From NCBI GenBank assembly GCA_027064285.1, contig JAMOPX010000143.1, positions 1 through 12,084 on the forward strand: DNA of 12,084 nucleotides, written 5' to 3'. Source of the DNA: Desulfobacterales bacterium (GTDB lineage Bacteria; Desulfobacterota; DSM-4660; Desulfatiglandales; JALVZP01). The notes under the pieces are model-generated. The model was not told the DNA's origin and searched no databases. It was given only the letters and a program-made list of their open reading frames with translations. The position numbers and the translations under genes were made by a program. This document shows positions 1 through 7,183 of this stretch, one piece after another. Within the stretch, counting starts at the first letter, position 1. Each line of letters begins with the position of its first letter.

Positions 1-246
1 TTCCATTCGTTTTCTAATCTGTTCTTCACTAATTTGAACACCTAGGTTTGGATCTTGATCCTCTATATATGGGCTAAAATTCAATCCATACACTCTATAA
101 TTTACCTCTTGATTTATAGGAGGTGATTCTTTGGCTGAATTATTATCAGTGTTATCTCCATTGTTATTGTCACAAGCGGGAGACATCAAAATAAATAAGA
201 CAAAAAAAATATTCACTAACAATTTTTGATATCTGTTTGAGAACAT
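1..246 (-). CDS. lipoprotein-like secreted protein, possible glycoside hydrolase (5' part only)
   Basis: Reads from ATG at 246 leftward off the window edge, giving the first 82 residues. The start is supported by GAGGAGG on the minus strand, five to six bases before the ATG. The N-terminus has basic residues, a hydrophobic run (about residues 9-22) and then SPAC with Cys25, followed by an Asn/Asp-rich linker. This is a lipoprotein-like signal, although Ser at -3 is not the usual Leu. After the linker come RVYGLNFSPY and then PNLGVQISEEQIRKRM. That pattern reminds me of the start of GH17-like exo-glucanase or related TIM-barrel glycosidases of bacteria, but the catalytic part lies outside the window, so the enzyme call is tentative. 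It is transcribed divergently from gspN. A secreted cargo beside secretion genes would make sense but is not shown. Confidence 0.65.
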   Translation of the reverse strand, partial: MFSNRYQKLLVNIFFVLFILMSPACDNNNGDNTDNNSAKESPPINQEVNYRVYGLNFSPYIEDQDPNLGVQISEEQIRKRME

Positions 247-393
247 TTTCTACCTCCTCATATTTAATACCAACGCTGTTTTAAAATTTTTCTAAAGAAA
301 AATTTTTGTTGAATCTTTTAGTATAGATTACAAATTTTATTTTGCATATATACCTTAATAAAAATATTTAGGTCAAGTCCCAGCAATCCCCAA

Positions 394-407
394 CAGCAAT
401 TCTCGGT
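394..407 (-). repeat. copy 1 (inverted) of a 14-bp dispersed repeat
   Basis: Reads cagcaattctcggt, the exact reverse complement of the core of the copies at 548-566 and 6309-6327. With the copy at 548-566 it would form the terminal inverted repeats of a 171-bp element (394-564). Confidence 0.7.
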
Positions 408-520
408 CAGAAGCTGATCAACTTTGTTGATTTTTTACTTTCATAATAGTCACTTAGATGACTTCTTTATACCTCTTTTTTTGACAAACTTTACGAAAAA
501 ATAATTTCTATTTTTCTGAG

Positions 521-547
521 TTGCCTTGTAAATACTACTTTTATAAA
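521..547 (+). promoter_or_regulatory. candidate sigma70-type promoter for gspNCD
   Basis: TTGCCT (521-526) and TATAAA (542-547) are separated by 15 bp, shorter than ideal. This would give a leader of roughly 55 bases before gspN, starting inside the repeat copy. The TTGACA at 481-486 is a better -35 but has no good -10 at the right distance. Low certainty. Confidence 0.33.
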
Positions 548-566
548 CTCACCGAGAATTGCTGAA
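548..566 (+). repeat. copy 2 of the dispersed repeat (19-bp form)
   Basis: Reads ctcaccgagaattgctgaa, identical over 19 bases to 6309-6327 and inverted relative to 394-407. It sits directly after a TATAAA hexamer and 44 bases before gspN. Confidence 0.75.
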
Positions 567-610
567 CAGGTAATGGGTATCTTTGCGGGTTACCATGCAG
601 GTAGAAACAT

Positions 611-1495
611 ATGTTTCCGCTCAGTAAAAGGCACATAGGTTATTTTATTTATTGCCTATTAGTTACTACAATGCTTCTGTATTTTCTTTTTCCTAACAGC
701 TTATTACCTGTTATTTTACAAAGAGCAATAAGAAAAGCCGATCTTCCATTCTATGTTATTATTGATAAAGCTTATCTTTCTTCTATTGCAAAGGTAAATA
801 TATCATATATGAAAATTGTCTTTAAAAAAGAGCCTTATTTTTTAGTTGAAGTTCAAAAGGCCACTTTTACCCCTTCTCTCTCTTCTTTATTAACAGGAAA
901 GATAAGATGCTTTTTTGAAGCAGTTATATATAATGGCAAGATAAAAGGGGATTTTCAGCTCTTAGGAGGAAAAGATAGAATGATAAAGATGACTATAAAA
1001 AATATTCATATAAGCAAGCAAAGTTACCTACAAAATATGCTAAATCGTAAAATTTTTGGAAAGATATCTGGCCAACTCATATATAAATGCCCTGTGTCTA
1101 AATATTGGTCTGGTGAAGGAAAAGGATATTTTATTTGGACAGATGGAGCAATTCAATTGAGAAATAATATTCCTTTTCTGGATTTTAATTTTTTCTATTT
1201 TAACACCATGGATATAACATACAATTTTAAACATAAAAGGATATATTTGCAGGATATTAAATTGAAATCAAAAGAATTTTCTGGCTACTTTAAAGGAAAA
1301 ATAAATATAAAAGAAAGCTTCCTTAAAAGTAGTGTTGATCTTAATGGTAAAATAAAACTATTGCCTTATTTTAGAGAGAGAATCTCGCATAACAATACTT
1401 TTATCAGAAAATTTTTATTATTCCATTGTAAAAATAATTATCTTAATATAAAGATTTATGGAACCATAAAAGAGCCAAGAATTAGATTCTTATGA
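611..1495 (+). CDS. gspN: type II secretion system protein GspN
   Basis: 294 residues. One membrane segment near the N-terminus (about residues 11-31) precedes a periplasmic, beta-strand-rich domain. The C-terminal half alternates short strands and glycines (GEGKGYFIWTDGAIQLRN near 167-184, then KSKEFSGYFKGKINI). That is the AsmA-like pattern of GspN proteins of the Geobacter/Leptospira type, which probably help the inner-membrane platform contact the secretin. It is the first gene of a tight gspN-gspC-gspD set; the stop overlaps the gspC start by four bases (ATGA), suggesting translational coupling. The RBS is weak (AGGTAG before ATG), and an upstream ATG at 595 is out of frame and soon stops. 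Base composition is very AT-rich: one 60-base stretch at 1201-1260 has 14 G/C. Identification rests on fold pattern and context, since GspN diverges fast. Confidence 0.72.
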   Translation: MFPLSKRHIGYFIYCLLVTTMLLYFLFPNSLLPVILQRAIRKADLPFYVIIDKAYLSSIAKVNISYMKIVFKKEPYFLVEVQKATFTPSLSSLLTGKIRCFFEAVIYNGKIKGDFQLLGGKDRMIKMTIKNIHISKQSYLQNMLNRKIFGKISGQLIYKCPVSKYWSGEGKGYFIWTDGAIQLRNNIPFLDFNFFYFNTMDITYNFKHKRIYLQDIKLKSKEFSGYFKGKINIKESFLKSSVDLNGKIKLLPYFRERISHNNTFIRKFLLFHCKNNYLNIKIYGTIKEPRIRFL

Positions 1496-2343
1496 GAAGA
1501 TTTGGGAATGTTGTTTTTAATTTAATAGGCCTTTTCTTTATTATTTTTTTTAGTGTAGATATCTTTTATCTTATCCTGCAAAAGAAAATGCAAGTTCATT
1601 TAGCAACAAAGAAAATTGAATCATTTTCGATAACCTACAGAGAGCACAAAAGTCCTTCGTTTGACGAATATAAATCAATCGTGGAAAAAAATATCTTTGA
1701 CATCAAAAATCAAGGCTTATCTTCTGAAAAAGAAATAGCAAAAAAGGTTATCAAACCAACCAAACTCAAATTGCTTCTTATTGGAACAGCAGTAGTAGGA
1801 CCTGAAAATTCTGTTGCTATTATAAGAGATCTTGTAAAGAGAGATGAGAAGTGCTATAGGATTGGAGATATTGTTGAGGGGGCTGTAATTAAGGAAATAC
1901 ATAGAGGTAAAGTAATACTAAGTGTTAATGGAAAGGAAGAAGTTCTTTTTATGAAAAAAGAAAAACAGCCCGAAGAAGACTCAAGTGTTATAAGTGATAA
2001 TAATAATCCACCATATCCTTCAGGAAATGAAAGAGTAGTGTTTAGATCCAGAATAAAAAATTCTCTTAGAAACTTACAAAAACTCATGTCAGGAGCAAGA
2101 ATAAGACCTTATTTTAGAGGTGGTAGACCTTATGGAATGATGATTTCAAATATCAAGCAAGGCTCTATATTTGAAGAATTAGGTTTAAAGAACGGAGATA
2201 TTATTCAGAATGTTAATGATAGGCCATTAAAAAGTATGGATGATTTTATAACATTTTATGAAGACATAAATTCCAACTATAAAGTTTCCTTAGGAATTGA
2301 AAGACAAGGAAAAAAACGAACTATAGAACTGCTGATAAAGTGA
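1492..2343 (+). CDS. gspC: type II secretion system protein GspC (PDZ domain)
   Basis: 283 residues. It has one membrane helix (about 8-30), a linker with the EKNIF motif (65-69) typical of GspC, then the homology-region domain (about 88-155; SVAIIRDL, YRIGDIVEGAVIKEI, GKVILSVNG). An acidic, Ser/Asn/Pro-rich linker follows (about 157-180), and a C-terminal PDZ domain (about 205-282; GLKNGDIIQNVNDRPLKS). In the family, the HR domain binds the N0 domain of the secretin GspD across the periplasm, and the PDZ domain contributes to substrate choice. The start overlaps the gspN stop by four bases, and gspD follows after six bases, so the three are probably one transcript. Length and domain order are normal. 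Confidence 0.9.
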   Translation: MRRFGNVVFNLIGLFFIIFFSVDIFYLILQKKMQVHLATKKIESFSITYREHKSPSFDEYKSIVEKNIFDIKNQGLSSEKEIAKKVIKPTKLKLLLIGTAVVGPENSVAIIRDLVKRDEKCYRIGDIVEGAVIKEIHRGKVILSVNGKEEVLFMKKEKQPEEDSSVISDNNNPPYPSGNERVVFRSRIKNSLRNLQKLMSGARIRPYFRGGRPYGMMISNIKQGSIFEELGLKNGDIIQNVNDRPLKSMDDFITFYEDINSNYKVSLGIERQGKKRTIELLIK

Positions 2344-2349
2344 ATCTTA

Positions 2350-4326
2350 ATGAAGAAACAAGACCTATTTATCAAGACCTTTTTTTTGTTCTTCTTCTTT
2401 CCAAGTCTTTTATTTGCGGGCCAAAATATCTCCTTAGCCTCTTCAAATCAAAAAATATCTAAGGATGAAGAACGCTTTGTAACAATAGATTTTGATAATG
2501 TAGATATAAAGACTTTTATAAAATTTATCAGTGAGCTAACAGGTAAAAATTTTGTGATTGACTCACGAGTCAGAGGGAAGGTTACCATTGTTTCTCCTAC
2601 TAAGATTTCAGTAAAAGAGGCTTATAAAGTATTTGAATCAGTGCTTGAGGTTCATGGTTTTACTACTGTTCCTGCTGGCAATGTTATCAAAATTGTGCCG
2701 ATTATATCTGCCAGATCCAAGGATGTTGAAATCATTTTAAAAAAAAAGAACTTAAATCCAGAAGATAAGGTTATTACCCAGTTAGTTCATCTGAAGTATG
2801 CAGATCCTAATGAACTAAGGAAGATCCTCATCCCTCTTGTTTCAAGAGGTGGTATTGTAGTTCCTTACAGGCCTACAGGGATGCTGATAATTACCGATGT
2901 AATGTCTAATATTAGACGACTATTGCATATAATTAAAGAAGTAGATGTAAAAGGAACAGGAGAGATAATATCAGTTATTCCTCTTAAATATGCCAAGGCA
3001 GAAAACATAGCTAAGGCTATTAATTTTATCTTTCAAAAAAAAGAAATTATTGAAAGGCGGAGAAGAGGACTACAATCTGTTGGCATAATCAAAGTAGTTT
3101 CATATAAAAGAACTAATGTCCTTATAGTGCTTGCTTCTGAAGATAATACAGAACGGATAAGACATCTCATATCCCTTTTAGATAAGCCAATACCACGAGG
3201 AAAAGAAAATATCCATGTGTATTATCTGCAAAATGCTGATGCCGAAGAGCTTGTCAAGGTCTTAACAGATATAATCCCTAAGGGAGAACCAAAAAAGGGA
3301 AAGCTTACCACTATTACAGGTGAGGTAAAAATAGTTGCTGACAAGTCCACCAATTCCTTAGTTATCACAGCAAGTAAAGAAGACTACAATGCTATAAAAA
3401 AGGTAATTAAAAAATTAGATATTCCCAGAAAGATGGTTTATATAGAAGCGTTAATAATGGAAGTAAGCGCTGATAAAAAATTTGAAGTTGGGGTAGAGTG
3501 GAGAGCTGCAGAGAAAGCTGGAAAACATAGAGGAGGAGTAATAGTACCATTTGGTGGAACAGGTGGTATGGGAGATCAAGGCAGCTACAAAAACATGCCA
3601 GATGTTACTCCTGAAACCAATATTTTACCATTTCCTTCTGGATTTTCTGTTGGGATCTTAGGAGCAGGTATAAGAATAGGAAATTATGTATTTCCATCAC
3701 TTGGCGCTGTTTTTAGAGCATATCATGGTGTGTCGGGTGTCCATATCCTTTCCACCCCACAAGTATTAGTCACTGACAATGAAGAAGCAGAGATTAAAGT
3801 AGGAGAAAATGTTCCGTATCTTACAAGAGAAGAAAAGCCTATGGAAGGAACTGCAACAGGCACAGAATATAGAAACTATGAGTATAGAGATGTAGGAGTA
3901 ACCTTAAAGATAACCCCTCAAATAAATCAGGATGGTTTTGTAAAACTGAAGATCTTTGAAGAAGTTATCAAATTAAAAAAAGGCACTGAGCAATATACTC
4001 CTACAACTTTAAAAAGAAGCGCCAAGACCACTGTTATTGTAAAAAATAGTCATACTGTTGTTATTGGAGGAATGATAGGAGAAAGCATTGAAGAAGGAAC
4101 ATATCAAGCACCATGTCTTGGCAGTATCCCTGGACTCGGATGGCTATTTAAGTCGCAATATAATTCAAGAAATAAGACAAATTTATTTATATTTCTAACA
4201 CCACGTATCATTGAAACTCCAAGAGATGCCAAGGCTATATACAATCAAAAGAAAAACCTAATAGAACAATTGGAGATAAAAGGGGGAGTTATTAAGCTAT
4301 ACAAAAATAAAAAGCACAAAAAATAG
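2350..4326 (+). CDS. gspD: type II secretion system secretin GspD
   Basis: 658 residues; forms the multimeric outer-membrane channel of the type II secretion system. Parts in order: a signal peptide ending near LLFA-G (about 1-23), the N0 domain (about 43-115; FVTIDFDNVDIKTFIKF, GKNFVIDSRVRGKVTIV), then N1 (about 141-200), N2 (about 205-278) and N3 (about 286-358). The secretin barrel domain spans about 362-622 with STPQVLVTDNEEAEIKVGENVPY-like (468-490) and the conserved SIPGLGWLF (592-600). The tail beyond 625 is lysine-rich and could be a pilotin-binding S region; no pilotin gene is nearby. No strong RBS is visible before the ATG, so coupling to gspC is likely. gspE/F/G do not follow: the next gene, 21 bases on, is cooS, so the rest of the machinery must be elsewhere. 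Confidence 0.95.
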   Translation: MKKQDLFIKTFFLFFFFPSLLFAGQNISLASSNQKISKDEERFVTIDFDNVDIKTFIKFISELTGKNFVIDSRVRGKVTIVSPTKISVKEAYKVFESVLEVHGFTTVPAGNVIKIVPIISARSKDVEIILKKKNLNPEDKVITQLVHLKYADPNELRKILIPLVSRGGIVVPYRPTGMLIITDVMSNIRRLLHIIKEVDVKGTGEIISVIPLKYAKAENIAKAINFIFQKKEIIERRRRGLQSVGIIKVVSYKRTNVLIVLASEDNTERIRHLISLLDKPIPRGKENIHVYYLQNADAEELVKVLTDIIPKGEPKKGKLTTITGEVKIVADKSTNSLVITASKEDYNAIKKVIKKLDIPRKMVYIEALIMEVSADKKFEVGVEWRAAEKAGKHRGGVIVPFGGTGGMGDQGSYKNMPDVTPETNILPFPSGFSVGILGAGIRIGNYVFPSLGAVFRAYHGVSGVHILSTPQVLVTDNEEAEIKVGENVPYLTREEKPMEGTATGTEYRNYEYRDVGVTLKITPQINQDGFVKLKIFEEVIKLKKGTEQYTPTTLKRSAKTTVIVKNSHTVVIGGMIGESIEEGTYQAPCLGSIPGLGWLFKSQYNSRNKTNLFIFLTPRIIETPRDAKAIYNQKKNLIEQLEIKGGVIKLYKNKKHKK

Positions 4327-4347
4327 AAAAGATCATGTAGTGTAGAG

Positions 4348-6207
4348 GTGAAAGATAAGACCATAGATAAAGAGGCAACTTTTATTCTCAATAAGGTCTC
4401 TAAGGAAGGAATAGAGACTGCATGGGATAGATATGAACGCCAGCTTCCTCAGTGTGGATACGGTCAGTTGGGGTTGTGTTGCACCCTTTGCGCATTAGGA
4501 CCGTGTAGGATAGATCCATTTGGGGAAGGTCCGAGTAAAGGTGTATGTGGTGCTAATAGTGATATCATAGTGGCTAGAAACCTTATTCAGATGCTTGCTT
4601 CAGGTGCAGCAGCTCATTCAGATCATGGAAGAGAGGTTTTAGAGGTTGCTCTGAGTACTGCTACAGGTAAAGCTCATGGATATAAAATAACCGATTCTGC
4701 AAAGCTAAAAAAAGTGGCTGAGGAATATTGTATAGAAACCAGTAGTAAAGAGGACATAGAGATACTAAAAGAACTTTGCTTAGCTATGATGGAAGAATTT
4801 GGCACAATCAAAGGAAATCTCCAGTTTGTAAAAAGGGCACCAAATAAAAGACAGGAAATATGGCATAATTTAGATGTAATCCCGCGAGGGATCGATAGAG
4901 AAATTGTAGAGGCCATGCACAGAGTACATACGGGAGTGGACAATCATTATATAAGCATACTTTTGCATGGTATAAGAACTGCTATAGCTGATGGATGGGG
5001 AGGCTCAATGATTGCTACTGAAATGTCAGATATACTTTTTGGGACTCCTTCTCTAAAAGAGACAGAGGTTGGACTTTCTACTTTAAAAGAAGATTCAGTA
5101 AATATAGTGCTTCATGGTCACAATCCTGTTCTTTCAGAGCAGATAGTGGCTGCAGCGGAGGATAAAACACTTTTAGATATGGCAAAAGAAAAGGGAGCAA
5201 AAGGGATAAATATAGTTGGTATGTGCTGTACAGGAAATGAGATACTTATGAGACAAGGTGTACCTCTAGCAGGGAACATGCTCAATCAGGAACTTGCTAT
5301 AATAACAGGGGCTGTTGAGGCAATGGTTGTAGATTATCAGTGCATATTTCCAGCCATTTTGGAGGTGGTAAAATGTTTTCATACTAAGATAATCACCACT
5401 TCTGAAAAGGCAAAATTTATGGGAGCAAGGCATTGTGAATTTCATCCTGAGAATGCCTCTGAAACAGCTAAGGAGATAATAAAGATAGCTATAGAAAATT
5501 ATCCCAACAGAAATCGCGAAAGGGTAACCATCCCAAGTTTGTCATCAAGGCTTATAGCTGGATTTTCTGTGGAGACCATTCTTTCCGCTTTAGGGGGAAG
5601 TATAGATCCGATAGTAGATGCTATCAAGAATGGAAAGATAAAGGGAGCAGTAGGAATTGTTGGTTGTAATAATCCAAAAATAAAGCATGATTATGGACAT
5701 GTGGTCTTGGCAAAAAAACTGATAAAAAAAGATATACTTGTAGTAGTAACTGGCTGCAGCGCCATTGCATGTGCAAAAGAAGGACTTCTTATGCCAGAGG
5801 CGCTATCTTTGGCAGGGGATGGACTAAGAGAGGTATTAGGAGCACTTAAGGTTCCACCTGTTTTACACATGGGTTCATGTATAGATTGTTCAAGAATCCT
5901 TGTGCTACTTTCTGCTATAGCCAAAAAAATAGGAGTGGATATATCAGATCTTCCTGTGGCAGGTGCAGCCCCCGAATGGTATAGTCAGAAGGCAATTTCT
6001 ATTTGCGCATATTTTCTGGCATCGGGAGTTTTTACTGTACTTGGTATTACACCAAGGATATTCGGAAGCAAGAGAGTCACAGAGTTGCTTGGAGATAAGC
6101 TACAGGAAGTAATAAAGGCAAGATTTGCTATAGAGTCAGATCCTGTAAAAGCAGCAGAGTTAATAATAGATCACCTAAATAAGAAGAGAAATTTCTTGGG
6201 AATCTAA
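4348..6207 (+). CDS. cooS: Ni-Fe carbon monoxide dehydrogenase catalytic subunit CooS
   Basis: 619 residues; oxidises CO to CO2 (reversibly) at a Ni-4Fe-5S C-cluster. Ligands in family order are all present: D-cluster Cys36 and Cys44; B-cluster Cys45, Cys48, Cys53, Cys67; C-cluster His258, Cys294 (in GMCCTGNE), Cys332, Cys440 (GCNNPK), Cys470 and Cys511 (MGSC). The catalytic Lys is Lys548. His90 and His93 of the proton-path helix are present, but the next two positions in the H-x-x-H ladder are Glu96 and Glu99. Relative to CODH-II as I remember it, a loop before Cys511 is about nine residues shorter. The start is GTG at 4348; an in-frame stop at 4324 bars a longer form, and the RBS is poor. 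No cooC, cooF or acs gene is adjacent. It lies 21 bases after gspD with no terminator seen between, so read-through is possible. It is richer in G/C than gspN (26 of 60 at 5221-5280). Confidence 0.95.
   Translation: MKDKTIDKEATFILNKVSKEGIETAWDRYERQLPQCGYGQLGLCCTLCALGPCRIDPFGEGPSKGVCGANSDIIVARNLIQMLASGAAAHSDHGREVLEVALSTATGKAHGYKITDSAKLKKVAEEYCIETSSKEDIEILKELCLAMMEEFGTIKGNLQFVKRAPNKRQEIWHNLDVIPRGIDREIVEAMHRVHTGVDNHYISILLHGIRTAIADGWGGSMIATEMSDILFGTPSLKETEVGLSTLKEDSVNIVLHGHNPVLSEQIVAAAEDKTLLDMAKEKGAKGINIVGMCCTGNEILMRQGVPLAGNMLNQELAIITGAVEAMVVDYQCIFPAILEVVKCFHTKIITTSEKAKFMGARHCEFHPENASETAKEIIKIAIENYPNRNRERVTIPSLSSRLIAGFSVETILSALGGSIDPIVDAIKNGKIKGAVGIVGCNNPKIKHDYGHVVLAKKLIKKDILVVVTGCSAIACAKEGLLMPEALSLAGDGLREVLGALKVPPVLHMGSCIDCSRILVLLSAIAKKIGVDISDLPVAGAAPEWYSQKAISICAYFLASGVFTVLGITPRIFGSKRVTELLGDKLQEVIKARFAIESDPVKAAELIIDHLNKKRNFLGI
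6187..6197. repeat. palindromic 11-mer, copy 1
   Basis: AGAAATTTCTT, whose first ten bases are a perfect palindrome. It lies in the last codons of cooS and is repeated exactly at 6260-6270. It may be an operator half of a pair or just AT-rich chance. Confidence 0.35.
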
Positions 6208-6212
6208 ACTAC

Positions 6213-6247
6213 AGTATTTCATAAAATTTGATATTTTGCGGAATACT
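6213..6247 (+). terminator. hairpin after cooS, possible terminator
   Basis: agtatttc (6213-6220) pairs with ggaatact (6240-6247, one G-U), and inside it AAAAT (6223-6227) pairs with ATTTT (6233-6237). It starts five bases after the cooS stop. The following sequence is AT-rich but has no clear T run, so termination is uncertain. Confidence 0.4.
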
Positions 6248-6259
6248 ATATTTGCTTCT

Positions 6260-6270
6260 AGAAATTTCTT
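6260..6270. repeat. palindromic 11-mer, copy 2
   Basis: Exact copy of the AGAAATTTCTT at 6187-6197, 73 bases downstream of it, in the spacer before sufC. Confidence 0.35.
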
Positions 6271-6285
6271 AAAGGGGTATTTTAA

Positions 6286-6297
6286 ACCAATATTGGT
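6286..6297. promoter_or_regulatory. 12-bp perfect palindrome upstream of sufC
   Basis: ACCAATATTGGT is self-complementary over all 12 bases and lies 46 bases before the sufC -35. It is a candidate regulator site; it does not match an Rrf2/IscR site that I can name. Confidence 0.35.
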
Positions 6298-6308
6298 ATA
6301 CTTTGTTT

Positions 6309-6327
6309 CTCACCGAGAATTGCTGAA
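6309..6327 (+). repeat. copy 3 of the dispersed repeat (19-bp form)
   Basis: Identical to 548-566 over 19 bases (ctcaccgagaattgctgaa). It lies in the sufC upstream spacer, 16 bases before the -35 hexamer. No inverted partner is present nearby. Confidence 0.75.
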
Positions 6328-6342
6328 TGAACTCTATTTAGC

Positions 6343-6372
6343 TTGACATAAAACTGGTCAGTAGATTATCAT
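6343..6372 (+). promoter_or_regulatory. sigma70-type promoter of the suf operon
   Basis: TTGACA (6343-6348, perfect) and TATCAT (6367-6372, one mismatch) are 18 bp apart. Transcription would start near 6379, just before the AGGAGGT RBS (6387-6393) of sufC. It is the best-looking promoter in the window. Confidence 0.65.
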
Positions 6373-6398
6373 CACTTCTCCATATTAGGAGGTAGAGC

Positions 6399-7178
6399 AT
6401 GAAAAAGCTTTTAGAGATAATAGACTTACATGTTATGGTGGGAGATAAGGAAATTCTCAAAGGTATAGATCTGGAAGTAAATACAGGAGAGGTTCACGCC
6501 CTATTTGGACCGAACGGTTCTGGAAAAACCACTCTCATCTCTGCTATTATGGGATTTGGAGGATATAAGATAACAAAGGGAAAGATAATATTTTCTGGAA
6601 AAGAAATAACAGATCTTCCTCCTTATGAAAGGGCAAAATTAGGCATAGGCATATCTTTTCAAAAACCACCTCCTGTAAATGGTGTCAAACTTAAACAACT
6701 TGTAGAGCTTTGTGCAAGAGAAAATGGCAGGCTTATAGAAAGATATGCTAAGGAGTTAAATCTTACTGAGCACTTAGAAAGAGAGGTAAATGTAGGATTT
6801 TCTGGAGGAGAGGTGAAAAGATCCGAGCTTCTTCAGCTTCTGGTCCAATCTCCCCAGATGGTGCTTTTAGATGAGCCAGAATCCGGGGTTGATTTAGAAA
6901 ATATCGCTTTGATAGGAAAGGCTATAAATCTATTACTTGGCAGAAAGGTAGAACCAAAAAATGGCAGGCCAATAAAACAAGTTTTGAAGGAAAAAAGAAA
7001 GTCAGCTATTATGATCACTCATACAGGCCATATATTAGACTATGTAGAGGCAGATTATGGGCATGTGCTTGTGGGAGGAAAGATTGTATGTGGTGGAAAT
7101 CCCCGTGAAATACTGCATACAATAAAAGAATATGGATATAATGAATGCTATAGGTGTTTTACTAAGGAGGAGGGCTAA
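6399..7178 (+). CDS. sufC: Fe-S cluster assembly ATPase SufC (minimal SUF type)
   Basis: 259 residues, a cytosolic ABC-type ATPase that powers Fe-S assembly on its SufB-family partner. Visible motifs: Walker A GPNGSGKTT (37-45), Q-loop Gln88, signature FSGGEVKRSELLQL (134-147), Walker B MVLLDEPESGVD (154-165) and H-loop His208. The SGGE-x-KR-x-E form with ESGVD is SufC-like rather than transporter-like. There is an insert of about 20 polar residues (182-201) before the H-loop, and a C-terminal Cys250-x-x-Cys253 pair that I do not remember as a standard SufC feature. The RBS AGGAGGT lies six bases before ATG, and a clear promoter precedes it. sufB follows after five bases, with its RBS inside the sufC end. 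A membrane partner is absent, which argues against a transporter. Confidence 0.9.
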   Translation: MKKLLEIIDLHVMVGDKEILKGIDLEVNTGEVHALFGPNGSGKTTLISAIMGFGGYKITKGKIIFSGKEITDLPPYERAKLGIGISFQKPPPVNGVKLKQLVELCARENGRLIERYAKELNLTEHLEREVNVGFSGGEVKRSELLQLLVQSPQMVLLDEPESGVDLENIALIGKAINLLLGRKVEPKNGRPIKQVLKEKRKSAIMITHTGHILDYVEADYGHVLVGGKIVCGGNPREILHTIKEYGYNECYRCFTKEEG

Positions 7179-7183
7179 CAGCA

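Larger units (their letters stand above)
247..610. other. gene-free divergent spacer between lipoprotein gene and gspN
   Basis: A 364-base AT-rich spacer with no convincing coding frame. It holds the RBS of the minus-strand gene, a possible weak minus-strand -10 (TATACT at 325-320) and two inverted copies of a 14-bp repeat (394-407 and 551-564). It also holds a small stem (417-422 with 426-431) followed by a T run, and a candidate gspN promoter at 521-547. The repeats face each other like the ends of a short non-coding element. Nothing else recognisable was seen. Confidence 0.6.

Noticed and set aside
416..436. Small stem plus T run as a terminator
   Set aside because: The stem (atcaac/gttgat) is short and AT-rich, and no plus-strand gene lies upstream in the window to need it; mentioned only as part of the spacer.
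481..486. TTGACA as the -35 of a gspN promoter
   Set aside because: No acceptable -10 hexamer at 16-18 bp; the hexamer sits in an AT-rich run.
394..566. CRISPR array from repeated sequence
   Set aside because: Only three copies, one inverted and one 5.7 kb away; there is no regular spacing and no cas gene.
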